This document shows, in pieces, positions 11,249 through 22,860 of a DNA stretch of 64,000 bases. The translations under genes were made by a program, and so were the position numbers. The DNA lies in contig RDEW01000018.1 in NCBI GenBank assembly GCA_011109175.1, forward strand, positions 312,887-376,886, in the 5' to 3' direction. Position 1 is the stretch's first letter; each line of letters begins with the position of its first letter. The stretch comes from Dicyema japonicum (taxonomy: Eukaryota > Dicyemida > Rhombozoa > Dicyemidae). Under the pieces are notes generated by a model. It had not been told where the DNA came from, made no database searches, and worked only from the letters and a program-made list of their open reading frames with translations.

Positions 11249-11730
11249 TTAATTATGTTTGTGTAGAGAGTCAAATTTAAGGTCATCATAGGGGACTTGG
11301 GGAAAAACTGAAAATGGTGGTTGTGGCATAGTGGAGTACCCGAAGCCTGGGATTGTGAAGAATTCCTGACTTGGTGGATAATCCAAGTAGAAATTGTTTG
11401 AATAAAAGTACGGCATCTTTGAGTACAGACTGGGGACTTGAAAGTGGGAATGAAAAAAATTTGGGGGATTTGTGCATTCTGAGTAGATTGGATAGAAGAT
11501 ACTAGCGTTATCAAAATTCACTTACTCCCACCATTGTTGAAGAAAACCAGGAGAGTCTCCCAAATGAACTGGTTTGTCGTATTTGATCTAAATTTAACAA
11601 AATCTGTACCTCTTTGATAAAATTCTCGGCTATTTCCCCCGCTCCAATATGATGGAGGTACTCGTAGACGTAAGCTGGGAGTCTTTAACATTAAAATTTA
11701 ACAGTACCTGTCCTTTTCGTTTAATACCAT
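11249..11730 (-). CDS. SSBP: SSBP-like LUFS-domain protein (Chip/Ldb partner)
   Basis: Four exons on the minus strand, separated by introns of 25, 22 and 24 nt, encode 136 residues. The total is divisible by three. The N-terminal half is a LisH/LUFS-type domain: AYVYEYLHHIGAGEIAENF, then KPVHLGDSPGFLQQWW. Vertebrate SSBP2/3/4 have the equivalents ALYVYEYLLHVGAQ and LGEPPGFLHSWW. SSBP proteins bind and stabilise LIM-domain-binding (Ldb/Chip) transcription complexes in the nucleus; that role is inferred. The Pro/Phe/Tyr-rich C-terminus (PSLYSKMPYFYSN, PQPPFSVFPQVPYDD) is very short compared with the roughly 390-aa vertebrate proteins. The start ATG precedes the first LUFS helix, and the stop lies in AT-rich DNA with no further exon visible. 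Confidence 0.82.
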
Positions 11731-11827
11731 TTTAATTATAATATTTACACATTTTATTCATATTTCGGTTCGAAGTTAAATTTATAAAAATATTTTATTT
11801 ATATATTATTAAAAATAAGAAATTTAT

Positions 11828-12205
11828 TACAGAAAAAAGTGAGCAAACGGTCATATAGGGTCTGCCCTGACTACGTGGATGATCTCTCTTAGGATGGCAA
11901 GCGAGATTCTCTCAAATAACCAGCAGCGCTCGTGGGGATCTCCTGATCGTGTAGAAATTCGATTCTTTAGACGACTCAAGAATTCAATTGTTGGAGACGC
12001 AAGCGAACCAGACGCTTCAACAGCGAATGGAACAAACAAAAAATCATTGGGTAGGACCGCGTACTTTGTCCGTTTCAACCTCTCGTCCTTCTCAGTGGCA
12101 GAACAGACTCCAGAGGCACTTTGGAGTAGGTCGCAAGGGGAAAACGTGTCGGTGCAGGTGACGTCCCAGACAAGAGGTCTAATTAAATTAAATTCCATTT
12201 TAGTT
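11828..12205 (-). pseudogene. LINE C-terminal fragment, LVWD domain
   Basis: A 115-codon minus-strand ORF contains RPLVWDVTCTDTFS, KRTKYAVLPNDFLFVPFAVE and FERISLAILREIIHVV. It is followed by a tail ending AATAAATTTCTTA at 11812-11828. It is the same family as 7350 and 19060. The zinc knuckle and PDG block are lost. Confidence 0.65.
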
Positions 12206-12387
12206 CACTTTTCCTCCTCTAGAAGCAGTTTTGATAAGACGACAACGGAAGTTAGTGAGGATAACTACTCTATCTAACAGCCCCCTTTACGAAACCATCT
12301 CCAAATACCTAAAAACCATCCAAAATATGAAATAACTTAATGTCCTTTCTGGGGGGCATCCAAAATTTTAGTCTATGTTGGATAGGA

Positions 12388-12480
12388 CATCTCTCATGCC
12401 GGTCTAGGGTCACTTAGTTTATTTAGGAATTTCCTTTTTTTAACCCTCCGATCCTTGGATCACAATAATAATATTATGGC
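12388..12480 (+). mobile_element. LINE 3' end
   Basis: CGGTCTAGGGTCACTTAG at 12400-12417 matches the RSRxT-stop end of the 8605 and 42990 copies. It is followed by a T-rich 3' UTR, GATCCTTGGATC and an AATAATAATATT tail. Only the last codons are left. Confidence 0.5.
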
Positions 12481-13028
12481 TTGCAGGAAATGAGAACGCA
12501 ATGGGAGTTAGCCCTCATGTTTGCGAACCCAATGTTCTGGAAGAACCATGCTGTCATTCTAGGCTCTCTTTTCCGCATTCCTACAAGCGGCCCGATCGAC
12601 CTGATAGACTTTTAATCGGTTTGTTATTTTGGTAAATAATTTGAAAAAAACTGAAAATAGAGTTGAATCCAGCAATTGTCTGCAATTATTGAGAGCTCAA
12701 AAAATTATGACTTTTAAAATGTTATTTTCAAGTTTTGTTGCGTTCATGATTTTGTGATATTTGTAGAATCCACATAAGAGTATGTTGAAGTCTTACTTTG
12801 TAATCAGGAAGATCACTTATTACTCCATATACAGTAATTGCAGAAAAAATCGAGTTTTTCGGCAAAGACCACATACTCATCCGGAGCCTTGTATGCTCAT
12901 GGGAAACAGGGGTTGCTTTCAACTTACTAGGGAAGGAGCATCACATTTGATTTTGAAGTTTTTGACACAACTAGGTTTTTTTGTGATAAATTAAAAATAT
13001 CTTTTGGAGTAATACTCCGCATATAATC
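12481..13028. other. No gene recognised
   Basis: A spacer holding a short Trp/Phe-rich open stretch near 12490-12610, which may be another LINE scrap. Nothing can be assigned. Confidence 0.45.
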
Positions 13029-13500
13029 ATGGATCCAATTCGAGAAAGAATTTTCTTAAAAGTAAAGCTAAGACGCTGTGTGGATTGGATGGACAGAATG
13101 AAACTCACAAAAGAATTAAATTGTCTAAAAGCCATAGAAGAGAGATATAAGATGGCTACGGAACACAAGTGGAGGGTTGAGGCAACCAAAATAGACGCCA
13201 AAAAATTTTCCTTCTGGAAGATCTACAAGAAGCTCACAGGCCGCAAGATAGAAGCTAGGAAGATTATCTTGGATAATCCTAATGGAGGCACATATTCCAT
13301 TGAGGATGTACCTGCAGTATTCAAGAATCAACTGGAAAATATTCAAGGTATTGACCCAATAAGATTAACTCCGAATGATCAGATGCAGGCTTCCATGGAA
13401 CTCTGACTATTCCCTAGATGGTCTCAGAGAAGTTGAGAGGAAATTACCTTGGAGGAGATCAAGACGGCGGGATCTGACTTCATCATCATGAAGATGTCCA
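13029..13500 (+). pseudogene. LINE fragment, linker between endonuclease and RT
   Basis: A 125-codon ORF (SFWKIYKKLTGRKIEARK, then NPNGGTYSIEDVPAVFKNQL) looks like the segment just upstream of the RT domain in non-LTR elements. That segment typically has a K-LTG block and a variable-length linker. It is cut off by stops at 13404 and has no RT motifs downstream. Confidence 0.5.
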
Positions 13501-13571
13501 AGGAAGGTCTGGAGGCCTTGTTGCTTGTTCTACAGAATTTTTTAACGCTAAACGATAATAAGCGGGCTTTA

Positions 13572-14104
13572 TTATTTATTTATATTGGAAAAACAAGATT
13601 GAGTGTCAATTAGTAGAGAGTTGATTGTCCATACTTCAGAATCCTTTATATAATTCAAGTCAGTCACCTCCTCACAGTCTTGTGAAGGAATCAGAAATTT
13701 TGTCAATGGCCTCAAATCAACGTTGATATCCTTGAAATAAGTTTGATTATCTCACTTTATTCTCGAACATTGACTCTTCAATCAGTACTCTTTCAAGGTC
13801 TTGATAGGCCGCCAAAGAAGTTTGTCTGTAGATTATAATAATCTTTAACATTTCTGGTTCCACCAAAGTTGTCTGTTCAATGTGTTCAGCCTCGGGGATA
13901 AATTCTAGGATCACAATCAGGCTTACCGTCAGACTCATTTTCCTCTTCAATTAACCTAAAATGCTTATTAATGCTACTTTCTCGATATTAAGCTCTAAAA
14001 TTATAATTATAAATTTTACTGTTTTTGCGGATATGTCTGTCTCTTCCTTAGTCTGAAATAAGGACAATAAGCATTACTAAGTTTTTTGATCCCCTTCTTC
14101 GCAT
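13572..14104 (-). CDS. IFT43: IFT43-like intraflagellar transport protein
   Basis: Seven short exons on the minus strand are separated by introns of 25, 25, 22, 22, 24 and 25 nt. They encode 129 residues and the total is divisible by three. The core SDEFIPEAEHIEQ...LVEPEIQT...YQDLERVL...VDLRPLTKFLIPSQDCEE aligns in order with vertebrate IFT43 (IPxIPDLEEVQEED, YRDLDNDL, IDLKLLTKVLAPEHEV). IFT43 is a small peripheral subunit of the IFT-A complex used for retrograde transport and membrane-protein entry in cilia. The start MRRRGSKNL is the first ATG of the first exon. One exon is only 17 nt. No single reading frame is long, so the gene is invisible without splicing. Confidence 0.82.
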
Positions 14105-14139
14105 TTCTTTGGCGTTGTCTTGGAAACAATTATTTTATT

Positions 14140-14540
14140 TTATTTAAAACCAATAGATGGATACTTTTCGGACGAATACTGCGCCTTCACCGTATAACTC
14201 CAGATAATGCGATGGAAGTCTGTTTCACAGAGGAATCCTCGATATTCCTAGGATGGTCAAGAATAACCATTCTGGCTGTTCTTAATGCCGACCTAACAAA
14301 AATCAACGGTAAACCCGTCACACAAGAAGATCTCGACAACCTACGAAAAATGAAAAGGAACAGGGGAGTCTGGAAGAAGTTGGATGATCGGATCTGTCAC
14401 GTGGTACAAGAGTTTCCAGTTATTATTTCTCGAACGGTGCTTTTAGTAGCAATAGTCACAGTCAGATTAATAGAGGGACGATCATTATGTGATCCTGGAC
14501 ACTCTCAATGGCTTTCTTATCTTCTCTAGGTGTTCCTCTC
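14140..14540 (+). pseudogene. LINE ORF2 C-terminal fragment
   Basis: The open segment reads FGRILRLHRITPDNAMEV...TQEDLDNLRKMKRNRGVWKKL. This FGHxLR...RNRxxWxxL arrangement is the usual end of RTE/Jockey-like ORF2 proteins. It resembles copies ending near 15935 (-), 19814 (-) and 54045 (+). A 5'-truncated insertion directly upstream of IFT43. Confidence 0.6.
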
Positions 14541-14839
14541 AGGATTTCTCACACTTTCAATATTCTCGCGTTACATGCAGATACACGTGAAATAAACAGT
14601 ATACATATGTTTTTGGAAGGGTTTTGAAGAAGTTGGATCCACCACGAAGTCAGAAAATTTCGTAGAGTTTTTATAGCTTTAGAGTGGAAGTCTTCGATTT
14701 TAAATTGGCGACTCTTAAAATGTTCACTTTGTTCGTGAAAAAAAATTTGTTCTGTGTTAAGAATCAGAGGAGAGCTGTTTACTTTTTTATCATAGTTAGA
14801 TACTGAAGTGCACGGCTTCTTCGCGCTTCTGGACAATGA

Positions 14840-15420
14840 GTTCGATTTTAACCGCTCGTTTAATCGGTTGAGAGTATCTTGCAGATATCGCAGATTGTGG
14901 CTGACATGTCAATCAGGAATAAGTTAAATAGAACGGGAATGTCAGAGTCAAAGACCTTCTTCGTAAGCATCCTTCCTGGGACAAAGTCAAAAGCCTTATG
15001 TATGTCAATCGAGCATACTAAGAACTCTTGGTATCCAATTTACAATGTAGGTCCTCAGAAATGAATCTTGTTAGGGTCATGAGTTTACGTTGATAAGCGT
15101 CTTTTGAATTACCGTCCTCCAGGATTTACCATATAGCTTCCGGATGTCGTGGATGTATTATATATCTGTGTTAAAGTACCGATGATGTTGGGGCATACAT
15201 TTCTGAGTATAACACTTGATGCACTGTCGGAACCGGAAGAGTATGTTGGATATAGCTTTTGGATAGTACTTTACGTCATTAACTCTGGATATATCGAAAA
15301 TGAAGATAATCACCATTTAAGTGTATCCAGTTCCTACGATTGAATTAACAGAAAGAAAAGTCATTCCGGACATACGCAGGTTCCTCCAAAATTACAGTTG
15401 TCAGATCCTTCCAAAAAGAT
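14840..15420 (-). pseudogene. Reverse-transcriptase fragment
   Basis: On the minus strand, 15035-14880 reads CSIDIHKAFDFVPGRML, the first catalytic Asp block of non-LTR RTs (xxIDIxKAFDxVP). It is followed by NLFLIDM. The rest is frame-shifted. It faces the LINE fragment upstream, so two separate insertions are present. Confidence 0.6.
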
Positions 15421-15549
15421 TTTCAGTAAATAGAAGGGAACAAATCACCACCTTTAATGCCACCCTGACATTGGGAGACTCTTGAGACATGGATCAAATG
15501 ACAAATGAAAAAAGGCAGAGCATAAGATGAAAAACTTGAACCAAGTAGC

Positions 15550-15632
15550 CAAAAAAGGATTCAAACATTGGACCATTGATACAGGTATGACACCACAACC
15601 ACTAGGCTACCTCGTTAATGCTGCACTTTACA
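15550..15632 (-). repeat. tRNA-like repeat (SINE head?)
   Basis: On the minus strand GTAGCCTAGTGGTTGTGG resembles a pol III A box and GTTTGAATCC a B box. GTAGCC and GGCTAC at the two ends could pair as an acceptor stem. The T stem does not pair, so I do not call a functional tRNA. Confidence 0.35.
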
Positions 15633-15904
15633 AGGATCCATATTAGCTATGGCTCCTCCCAGGAAGGACACGTGCTTTATTTAACAGTTATGATGATTAA
15701 TCGTAGAGGGAGACCCAAGATTACTACGTTATTTATTTAAAAATGACAAAATTTAGTTTAAATTAAGCGAATAACTAAATTATGGTTCTAAATAATCAAT
15801 GAAAGTTCAGTTACTAAGAATGAGAGTAGTCTACGACGCCAATTTCCTGGAAGAGCCACTGTCTCTTAAAGGATCTCAATTTGCGTTCCTGGAAATTATT
15901 ATTA

Positions 15905-16180
15905 TTATTAACACTTTCACGAAATCCATAATATTTATAGCCCCGCATATGCAGCAAAAAAGATAAGAGAATTAGTCAACTTGCTCCAAGCTCTTCTGTT
16001 CTTAGCCAGATCCCTCAGTGAGTCCAGATCGTCACCAGATGCCAATGTTTTCTTCACGGCTTTCAGATAGTTTTGTAAAACGACCGGGAGGGTTGTTCTC
16101 GGTCTTCCACGAAAGCGTTTTACATTGGAGGAGTAGTAATCTTCCATTGCGATATGGCAAATATATGTAAACAAAATTTT
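15905..16180 (-). pseudogene. LINE ORF2 C-terminal fragment
   Basis: A minus-strand ORF reads VKRFRGRPRTTLPVVLQNYL...GDDLDSLRDLAKNRRAWSKL, the RGRPxxxL and RNRxxWxxL end of RTE-like ORF2. A TAATAATAA tail follows at 15897-15910. It is truncated at the 5' side. Confidence 0.65.
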
Positions 16181-16794
16181 TCAAAATTTCAACTAAGAAG
16201 GGTCGGAAAACATGATATTTCTTTATTTTGAACTATTCGGCACCGTAAACTCTTGAATAGCTTTAAATAGACCATTTTGTATACCTAGCTCTTTCAAAAC
16301 TGGTGAAATTTTTAAACATTATAGTAGACCATTACGAAGATCACAAAAAAGTCAAAAATATAAAACATTGGAATTATTGCCAAAAAAGATTAACTTTTTT
16401 TCTGAGTTAAAAATGAATGTAGAACTTACGCATAGCAACCATGTTACTTTCATCTAATAATAGTTTGCAGAAGTATAGTAATGTTTCCACTAATAATTCC
16501 ACGTGGGCAAGATATACATTTTATTTGAGAACATTAATGCTAATTAATGAAAGGATCCGAGGCATCAGGATGCTCTTAATCTTTTAGTTGCGTTTCCGAT
16601 GTCACTCGTGATTGTTAGTGGTTCACCGCAGTAGTAACTGGTTTCAGTACACGCAGATTATGCATCTTCCACAGATTGCTTGCCGATATATGATTTAATG
16701 TATGAAGATAGATCATGCAAGTTAAGGTCTATCTACCATGGTCTGGATCTCCCTCACTAAACCATTCTTAACTCCTGGCATGTTTCTTCCATCA

Positions 16795-17049
16795 TCAACC
16801 ATAACAGACTGTTACTGACTTTACACAAGACAATAGTTTTTCAAAATATTCTGAACCTCCTGGAAAAAGATACCTCCTTGTTATCCCCTCCAATTCTACG
16901 ACCTCATAATCGAAGTTAATACCCAGAATGAAGATCAGGAATGTACTAGTACTGTCAGCTAACACATCTGTCGCAAAAGAAAACCAAATAAACTTCTTAT
17001 CACTTTTAGAAATCGGCGATATACTCTTCCCAAGTTCTTCATTTTTCAT
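16795..17049 (-). pseudogene. hAT transposase fragment (GTF2IRD2/ZBED type)
   Basis: The minus-strand ORF KFIWFSFATDVLADSTSTF followed by LIFILGINFDYEVVELEG matches the region around the first catalytic Asp in the ZBED5/GTF2IRD2-type hAT lineage (xxSLAxDESTDxxxTAQLxIFIRGVxxxFE). The fragment is open for 84 codons only. Confidence 0.5.
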
Positions 17050-17076
17050 CTAACAGGGTTTGTAGATGGATTAATG

Positions 17077-17390
17077 TTAGAAAATAGGTTCCTTCGAGTA
17101 ATCCTGATTCTAGAACACATTAACAAAATTCCAACGGGTATATGGATTTCTTTGTTTTTGAACCCGAATATACTAGAAAGAGACCAGAAGTTAATTAACG
17201 TCTAATTAAAGTATATCCAGTTCTCACAGTCGNTTAGAAAATAGGTTCCTTCGAGTAATCCTGATTCTAGAACACATTAACAAAATTCCAACGGGTATAT
17301 GGATTTCTTTGTTTTTGAACCCGAATATACTAGAAAGAGACCAGAAGTTAATCAACGTCTAATTGAAGTATATCCAGTTCTTACAGTCGA
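17077..17390. repeat. Duplicated flanks of N at 17233
   Basis: TTAGAAAATAGGTTCCTTCG starts both 17077 and 17234. About 156 bp on each side of the single N are almost identical. This is probably one locus represented twice by unmerged contig ends. Confidence 0.8.
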
Positions 17391-17555
17391 TTGTGACTCA
17401 TGCTTTCCAACCATCATGTCTGTTGTGGGAACCCCTCCAGTGAAGTAAGAAAAAAAGATCGTTTTGGATGCCGGTCAAACAATTAGTGTCTCTGGGACAC
17501 TAGATCACATGACGCCTCTTAGGAATTGAAGAAAACATAAAACGGAAATGAATGC

Positions 17556-17640
17556 TTTAACCAGGTAAGCAGCGATGTGGTAATTGAACCCACAGCTAAT
17601 CGAAAACGAGCAACAGCTCTAATCACTACATTTTCCTTGT
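17556..17640 (-). repeat. tRNA-like repeat (SINE head?)
   Basis: On the minus strand TGTAGTGATTAGAGC and GGGTTCAATTACC have A-box and B-box character, 24 nt apart. No cloverleaf can be drawn with a 7-bp acceptor stem, so it is more likely a tRNA-derived repeat than a gene. Confidence 0.4.
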
Positions 17641-18181
17641 TCACACAACTTATTAAATATTCCGTAGATACTCAGAAAAACTGATTCATTTCAAGAAACT
17701 GCTTTGTAAAATAATTTAAAACAACGTTTGAGACTCAAACTGATTACATCGGAATGCTCCACAAAACTTAAAAAATAACTTACTTCCCAATGACGACAAA
17801 TATTACATTTCTCAACTATGGGAATAATCTCACTTCATATTACATTGTGTGCTTTACTTTTTGACTCAAAGTATTTTTTCATTCACTTTTGAGAATTACA
17901 CATTCATGATCAATCATAAAAACTAACTAGTTATTCCCTTGTTCTATTCGAGACAAGGGGTTCTCGTCCAGATTCTCTACATTTTGGAGTACGCATTGGT
18001 ACACGCGATACAGAATCTATTAAGAAGGAAAACCATAGGTTTTATATAGATAAGGAAAGTAAATGTATTAGAGTAATACTACACTGCACCATAACAATAA
18101 ATACATCTCAACATTCAGACCATGCCATTACTGATCTACAATAATATAACACCAGAGACCACGGTTGCACAAACTAACTAA
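17641..18181. other. No gene recognised
   Basis: AT-rich spacer between repeats. I see no coding or structural signal. Confidence 0.5.
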
Positions 18182-18985
18182 TCACGTGATTCCAGCAAGT
18201 TCTAGCAGCGACCTCATCTTGGTCCGATGAACCTCCCTCGACCTTACGAAAGCACGTATCCGCCGAGTGACTAAATCTTCGCAGTCATGACGGTGAGTTC
18301 CTGATATAACTGATTTATCAAAATAAAGGCTCTTCCGGTAAGTAGTGGGGACAATGGAAGATCACAGACGTCGAATGGCAAATTGATTGCGGAGACTGGG
18401 ATCACCTAACTGTTTGACTCTTTTGTCTTTCTTTCTCGGTGTTCCCGAAGTTATTAAAATGAATAACAAAAATAAATCAAAATAAAGTTAAATTAATTCC
18501 AAAGACCAAGGATAACCAAACTAACTAACTTTTTAAACCTGACTCGTTCCAGCGTTCCAGAACTTGTCTCCAGGTAACTACATTGCCCCCGGGGAAAGAA
18601 TAGTGGGTCCTCTTAATGCCAGCCAGGTATTGCGTCTCCTCAGTAAGGTGGATCTAATGACAGCATCAAAGGGAAGTAAAAAATTTTTTGACATATTAGC
18701 CACGTAGCAACACATGGGGACACGCGGCCACAAAAATCATAAATAAATAAAAACCAAAAAAATAAAACTAATTTAATTTTGATAAAACATTTATATTTGA
18801 CAATGATCGACAGGTCTTGTGTATAATCAATTTATATTTGACAATGATCGACAGGCTCTTCCGGAAAGTAGTGGGGACGATGGAAGATCACAGACGTCGA
18901 ATGGCACAAGTGATTGCGAGGACTGGGATCACTTAACTGTCTGACTCTTTTGTCTTTCTTTCTCGGTGTTCCCGGGGTTATTAAA
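18182..18985. mobile_element. Three LINE 3' ends
   Basis: On the minus strand (18182-18300), RSREVHRTKMRSLLELAGIT ends at a stop at 18182-18184. On the plus strand, 18330-18480 and 18840-18985 are near-copies of each other and end ETGIT or RTGIT. They are followed by TTTCTTTCTCGGTGTTCCC and an ATTAAAATRAATAA-type tail. In the 18398 copy, GGGATCACC pairs with GGTGTTCCC at 18438-18446. Between them (18541-18660, minus strand) a short open segment reading YLAGIKRTHYSFPGGNVV is not assigned. Confidence 0.6.
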
Positions 18986-19059
18986 ATAAAATAAATAAAT
19001 AAAAATCAATTAAATTAATCTATTATTTTCTTGTCAAAGAAAATCCAATTAGTTACTAG

Positions 19060-19560
19060 ATCGCACAACGCCTGGGAGTTGATGTTTGCGTCGAACACCA
19101 ATGTCGTTGTGGAGGGATCGTCGATGCCAAAGGGCTGCACCCGCTCTCGTGCAAAAGGAGTGCGGGCAGAGCACTCCGCCATGCTGCTATGAACAACATT
19201 GTCATGCGAGCTCTTGAAGCGGGAGGCTTCCCGGCAGTATTGGAGCCTGTGTGATTGGACCGCGGAGATGGGAAAAGACCGGATGGGTTAACTATCTTTC
19301 CGTTCAATGAGGAAAAATCGCTCGTATGGGACTGCACTGTTGTGGATTCTTTCTCGAACTCGATGATACTCAGCTCGGCGCAGTCTGCTGGATCGGCAGC
19401 CGATCTGGCCAAGAAAATGAAGATTAAAAAATACGGCGAAATTGGAGACCGCTACCGTTTTGTACCGGTAGCAATCGAGACGTCTGGTGCGGCCAGAAGT
19501 ATTACAGCCTCCGTAAAAGATCCTTCATCTTTGAGAACCTAGTCAGGATGCTCATGGTGA
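19060..19560 (+). pseudogene. LINE C-terminal domain, best copy (zinc knuckle + PDG/LVWD)
   Basis: The most complete copy of the family. The zinc-knuckle part reads HQCRCGGIVDAKGLHPLSC, followed by GRALRHAAMNNIVMRALEAG. After one in-frame stop come RGDGKRPDGLTIFPF, EKSLVWDCTVVDSF and IKKYGEIGDRYRFVPVAIE. A Cys/His knuckle followed by PD...WDxTxxD recalls the restriction-like endonuclease end of R2-type LINEs. That comparison is structural inference, not a family assignment. The last helices are missing. Confidence 0.7.
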
Positions 19561-19809
19561 AACGCGGTAGTGCTTTTAACTAACTTGAAAAGGGACATCA
19601 TAGTCTGTCTATTCCACATGGAAGAAACTAAAAAAAATTGTATTATGTACAACACAAGCAAACTTAAGTATCATATGCTATAAATCAAATTAACTAAGAA
19701 AAAGTCAATAAACCGGCTAATTTCACAGCCAAAAAATTAGTTAGTTAATAGCACTCCCGCGTTGCCATAAGCACGTAAAAATGCCTAGGGTTTCGCTCGT
19801 GCCGTACAG

Positions 19810-22560
19810 CCGACTATCCTCCCGTCAGCCATCTCCATCTAGCTCTGTTCCTCGCGCGTTTACGAATATCCTCAAGATCGTCTCCAGTTTTGAGTTTACC
19901 ACCAATTCGTGGGTAATCGTTATTCAGGCAGAGGGGAACCGTACATCTTGACCGACTCCGAAATCCAATTCTGTGATTTGAACAGTAAGTTTCCATGAAT
20001 TGATTGCAAGGAATCACTTCGTCCATTCTCATAAAATGTCCGAAAAGTCGCCAGCGTGAAATAATTACTTCTCTGCTTATCGGTTTTCATTTACATAATT
20101 TGTAGAGAGTGTCGTTTTTGATAATCTGTGGCCATCTGATCCCCGCAATTTTTCTCAATTGATTTTTATGAAATGTGTCTTGTCTGTCAAGGTCCGTTTT
20201 TGATGTTTCTCATGTTACCGAGTTAGATAATAGGACTGGTTTTATGAACGCGTTATATAAGCGCATTCGAATATTTAAGGAGATAAGTTTTCTGCGAGTC
20301 CAAATACTCCACATCTTTTTCAGTGCACATGATGCCTACATCTTTCTGCGAGCAATGTTTTCAGCATCACCCAAAACCGAGCTGAGCCTTTTAGTGAACC
20401 TCCTTCTCATCAATCCGTGTCGATAACCGCTGAATTGAAGTTAACTCCTTTTTTTTCTGAATTGATCTACAAATACCACCTCTCCAGAACTGTTGTAGCT
20501 TTAACTACTACAGTTCTTAGTACTTCCACATCCTCAGACACAAAATCGATGTTATCAGAAAATTCTTTTCTAACGTCCCTCAACGCAGCTTCCAATAGAT
20601 TGCAAAGAGAATTGGCGAAAGCGAGTCCCCTTGCGGAGTACCAATCCAATTTTTCCGAATAGCCCTTCCCACTTTCACCATGATGCTCGTGTCCGCTAGC
20701 AAAAAACGCACAATCCTCAAACAGTCCTTATCAATTATGTCCTTGAGAACTTGTAATAGTTTATTTCGGCAGACACAGTCGAATGCTTTCGATAAGTCGA
20801 CTCCCAAAATATACAGTGTTTTTCTGTTCTACTGACATATTGCCGTACGCCTCCGATGACTCCATACTATATCAGCGGTTGACTTGGTGACAAGTATTGG
20901 TCAACTGAATTTGAAATCGACAATGTTTTTCAAAGTAGTCAAAAACACGATCGGCCTGAGATTTTCAATTGGACTTGCAGGTTTGCCAGGTTTTTGTAAA
21001 GGAAGTAGAACTCCCATCGCGATGTCAATTGAACAATGAGTCCTGAATATCTCGTTGAATAAGAAAAAGTTATCTTTTCTGCTAGCTGGGTTGGTGCGTA
21101 TTTTAACAACTCCTCACAAATATTGTCATAGCCAGCTGTTGTTGTTCATGCGAAGGAGTGCTTCACGAATTTCGGAATCCGTAAACACATTATTAAGTGA
21201 ACGAGGCTGTCCTTCGAATTGTGTGAGGGGTATAGCATCCTCCCGATTGAACTGCTTGCTAAAATGTTGGGCTATAAGTCCAGCAGAACGGTTAGCGTCC
21301 AATACAAAGTGATCAAACTTATCTTGAATTTTTAAATTGGTTTTTGCTGACCCACGCTTGAGTAAACGCACAGCCATAAACATTTTTGCACCTGAATGTA
21401 ATATTCTTTTCCACACGATGTGGGGTAGACCATCCATAGAAATATTGGATAGATACTGGTCCATTCGCTGCTGGTNCCACGCTTGGGTAAACTCACAGCC
21501 ATAAACATTTTTGCACCTGAATGTAATATTCTTTTCCACACGATGTGGGGTAGGCCATCCATAGAAATATTGGATAGATACTGGTCCATTCGCTGCTGGT
21601 ATCTCGTGAGGAGTGCAGGACTTTTCCTGGCCGTATTTACTAATTCTTCTCCCGCTATCATCTGTGTTTTTCTGGGACGTGCATGATTCGCATTTAACAT
21701 TCCATAAAGCCGGCTAAGATTCAACCGACAGACTACGATCTTGTGATCGCTATTTGTCAATGCTCTTCCATACGAACTGGAGTCCACTAATAATCTCTTG
21801 TGCGACTGCTTGCACAAAATATAATCTATTTGATTAAATATTTTTTGTTTTTCCATTTTTGTTTGTTCTACAACCTACCCAGGTTGTCTTGTGTCGGGCG
21901 GCGTGCTGAAAGGCCGTGTTGCACAGAAACAAATCGTAGGTATTACAAAAGTCGAAATTTCCAGAAGAATTTCGATATCCCCTTCTGTGATTATCAATGC
22001 AACGTTCACCTCTGCGTTTAATTCCTGCCTTTGAATTCCAGTCTCCTGCAACAAAAATTAGCGTGGACGAGCAGAGTTGAGAGTATACTTCCGATAAACT
22101 CATAAAAATCATTAAGTTGATCCANCGATATCCCATTCTGTGATTATCAATGCAACGTTCACCTCTGCGTTTAATTCCTGCCTTTGAATTCCAGTCTCCT
22201 GCAACAAAAATTAGCGTGAACGAGCAGAGTTGAGAATATACTTCCGATAAACTCATAAAAATCATTAAGTTGATCCATAGTTGATAGTCTTCCTGTGTGG
22301 GGGGCATACACATTTATGACAGTCATAATCGATCTCTTATTACGTAATCCGATATTAAGTTGGATAATAGCAATTCGGTCTGTTACCCTCCATACATTGA
22401 GTAGCCGATCCACAAGTGAGCTGTGTATAGCAAAGCCCATCCCATAATGACGGGAGTCGGATAATAGTATTGTGCATAGCAAAGTTCATCCCATAATGAC
22501 GGGAGTCGGATGGTAGTAGTATTAACGGTAATTATCATAGCATATATCTCGTTCTGTCAC
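19810..22560 (-). mobile_element. LINE with AP-endonuclease and RT, disrupted
   Basis: Read on the minus strand from 22560. The endonuclease is seen as HYGMGFAI, MTVINVYAPHTGR, FVAGDWNSKAG, NQIDYILC and SDHKIVVCRL. The linker follows, then the RT with GVDLSKAFDCVCRNKLLQVL and GTPQGDSLSPILFA near 20807-20580. The C-terminus RKRARNRARWRWLTGG ends at 19814. Frame breaks occur throughout. Two single Ns (21476, 22125) split it, with duplicated flanks, so the apparent length is inflated. The HYGMGFA/GDWNSK/SDHK set is typical of RTE/CR1-like elements. Confidence 0.75.
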
Positions 22561-22860
22561 CTTCGTCTCTTGCAGACATGCCACACCGGTTTTGTATTTT
22601 TCTAGATCCGTACATAGATTGTTCTGTTTGATGTTTGAGGCAATTCCTCTGACATTGAAAGATGTAACGGAAAAAAGAGTAGAATGGATTGATCAAGAAT
22701 ACGATAAAGACATTAAAATGAGAGAGGTGTCAGCCAACTCTCTATCGTGACTCTCTTAACACAAAATATTGTCCTGCCTAAATGGTGGTTCAACTAGTGA
22801 GAACATTCCTACTTACCTACAAAAGGCTTTTATTATTGTTAATCAGAAAATAATAACTTC
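22561..22860. other. Spacer between LINE and CEP83-like gene
   Basis: Holds the 5' edge of the LINE and an AAAAGGCTTTTATTATTG stretch near 22825 that resembles retroelement tails. No gene seen. Confidence 0.4.

Noticed and set aside
15550-15632. A functional tRNA gene on the minus strand
   Set aside because: The possible acceptor stem is only 6 bp and the T stem does not pair.
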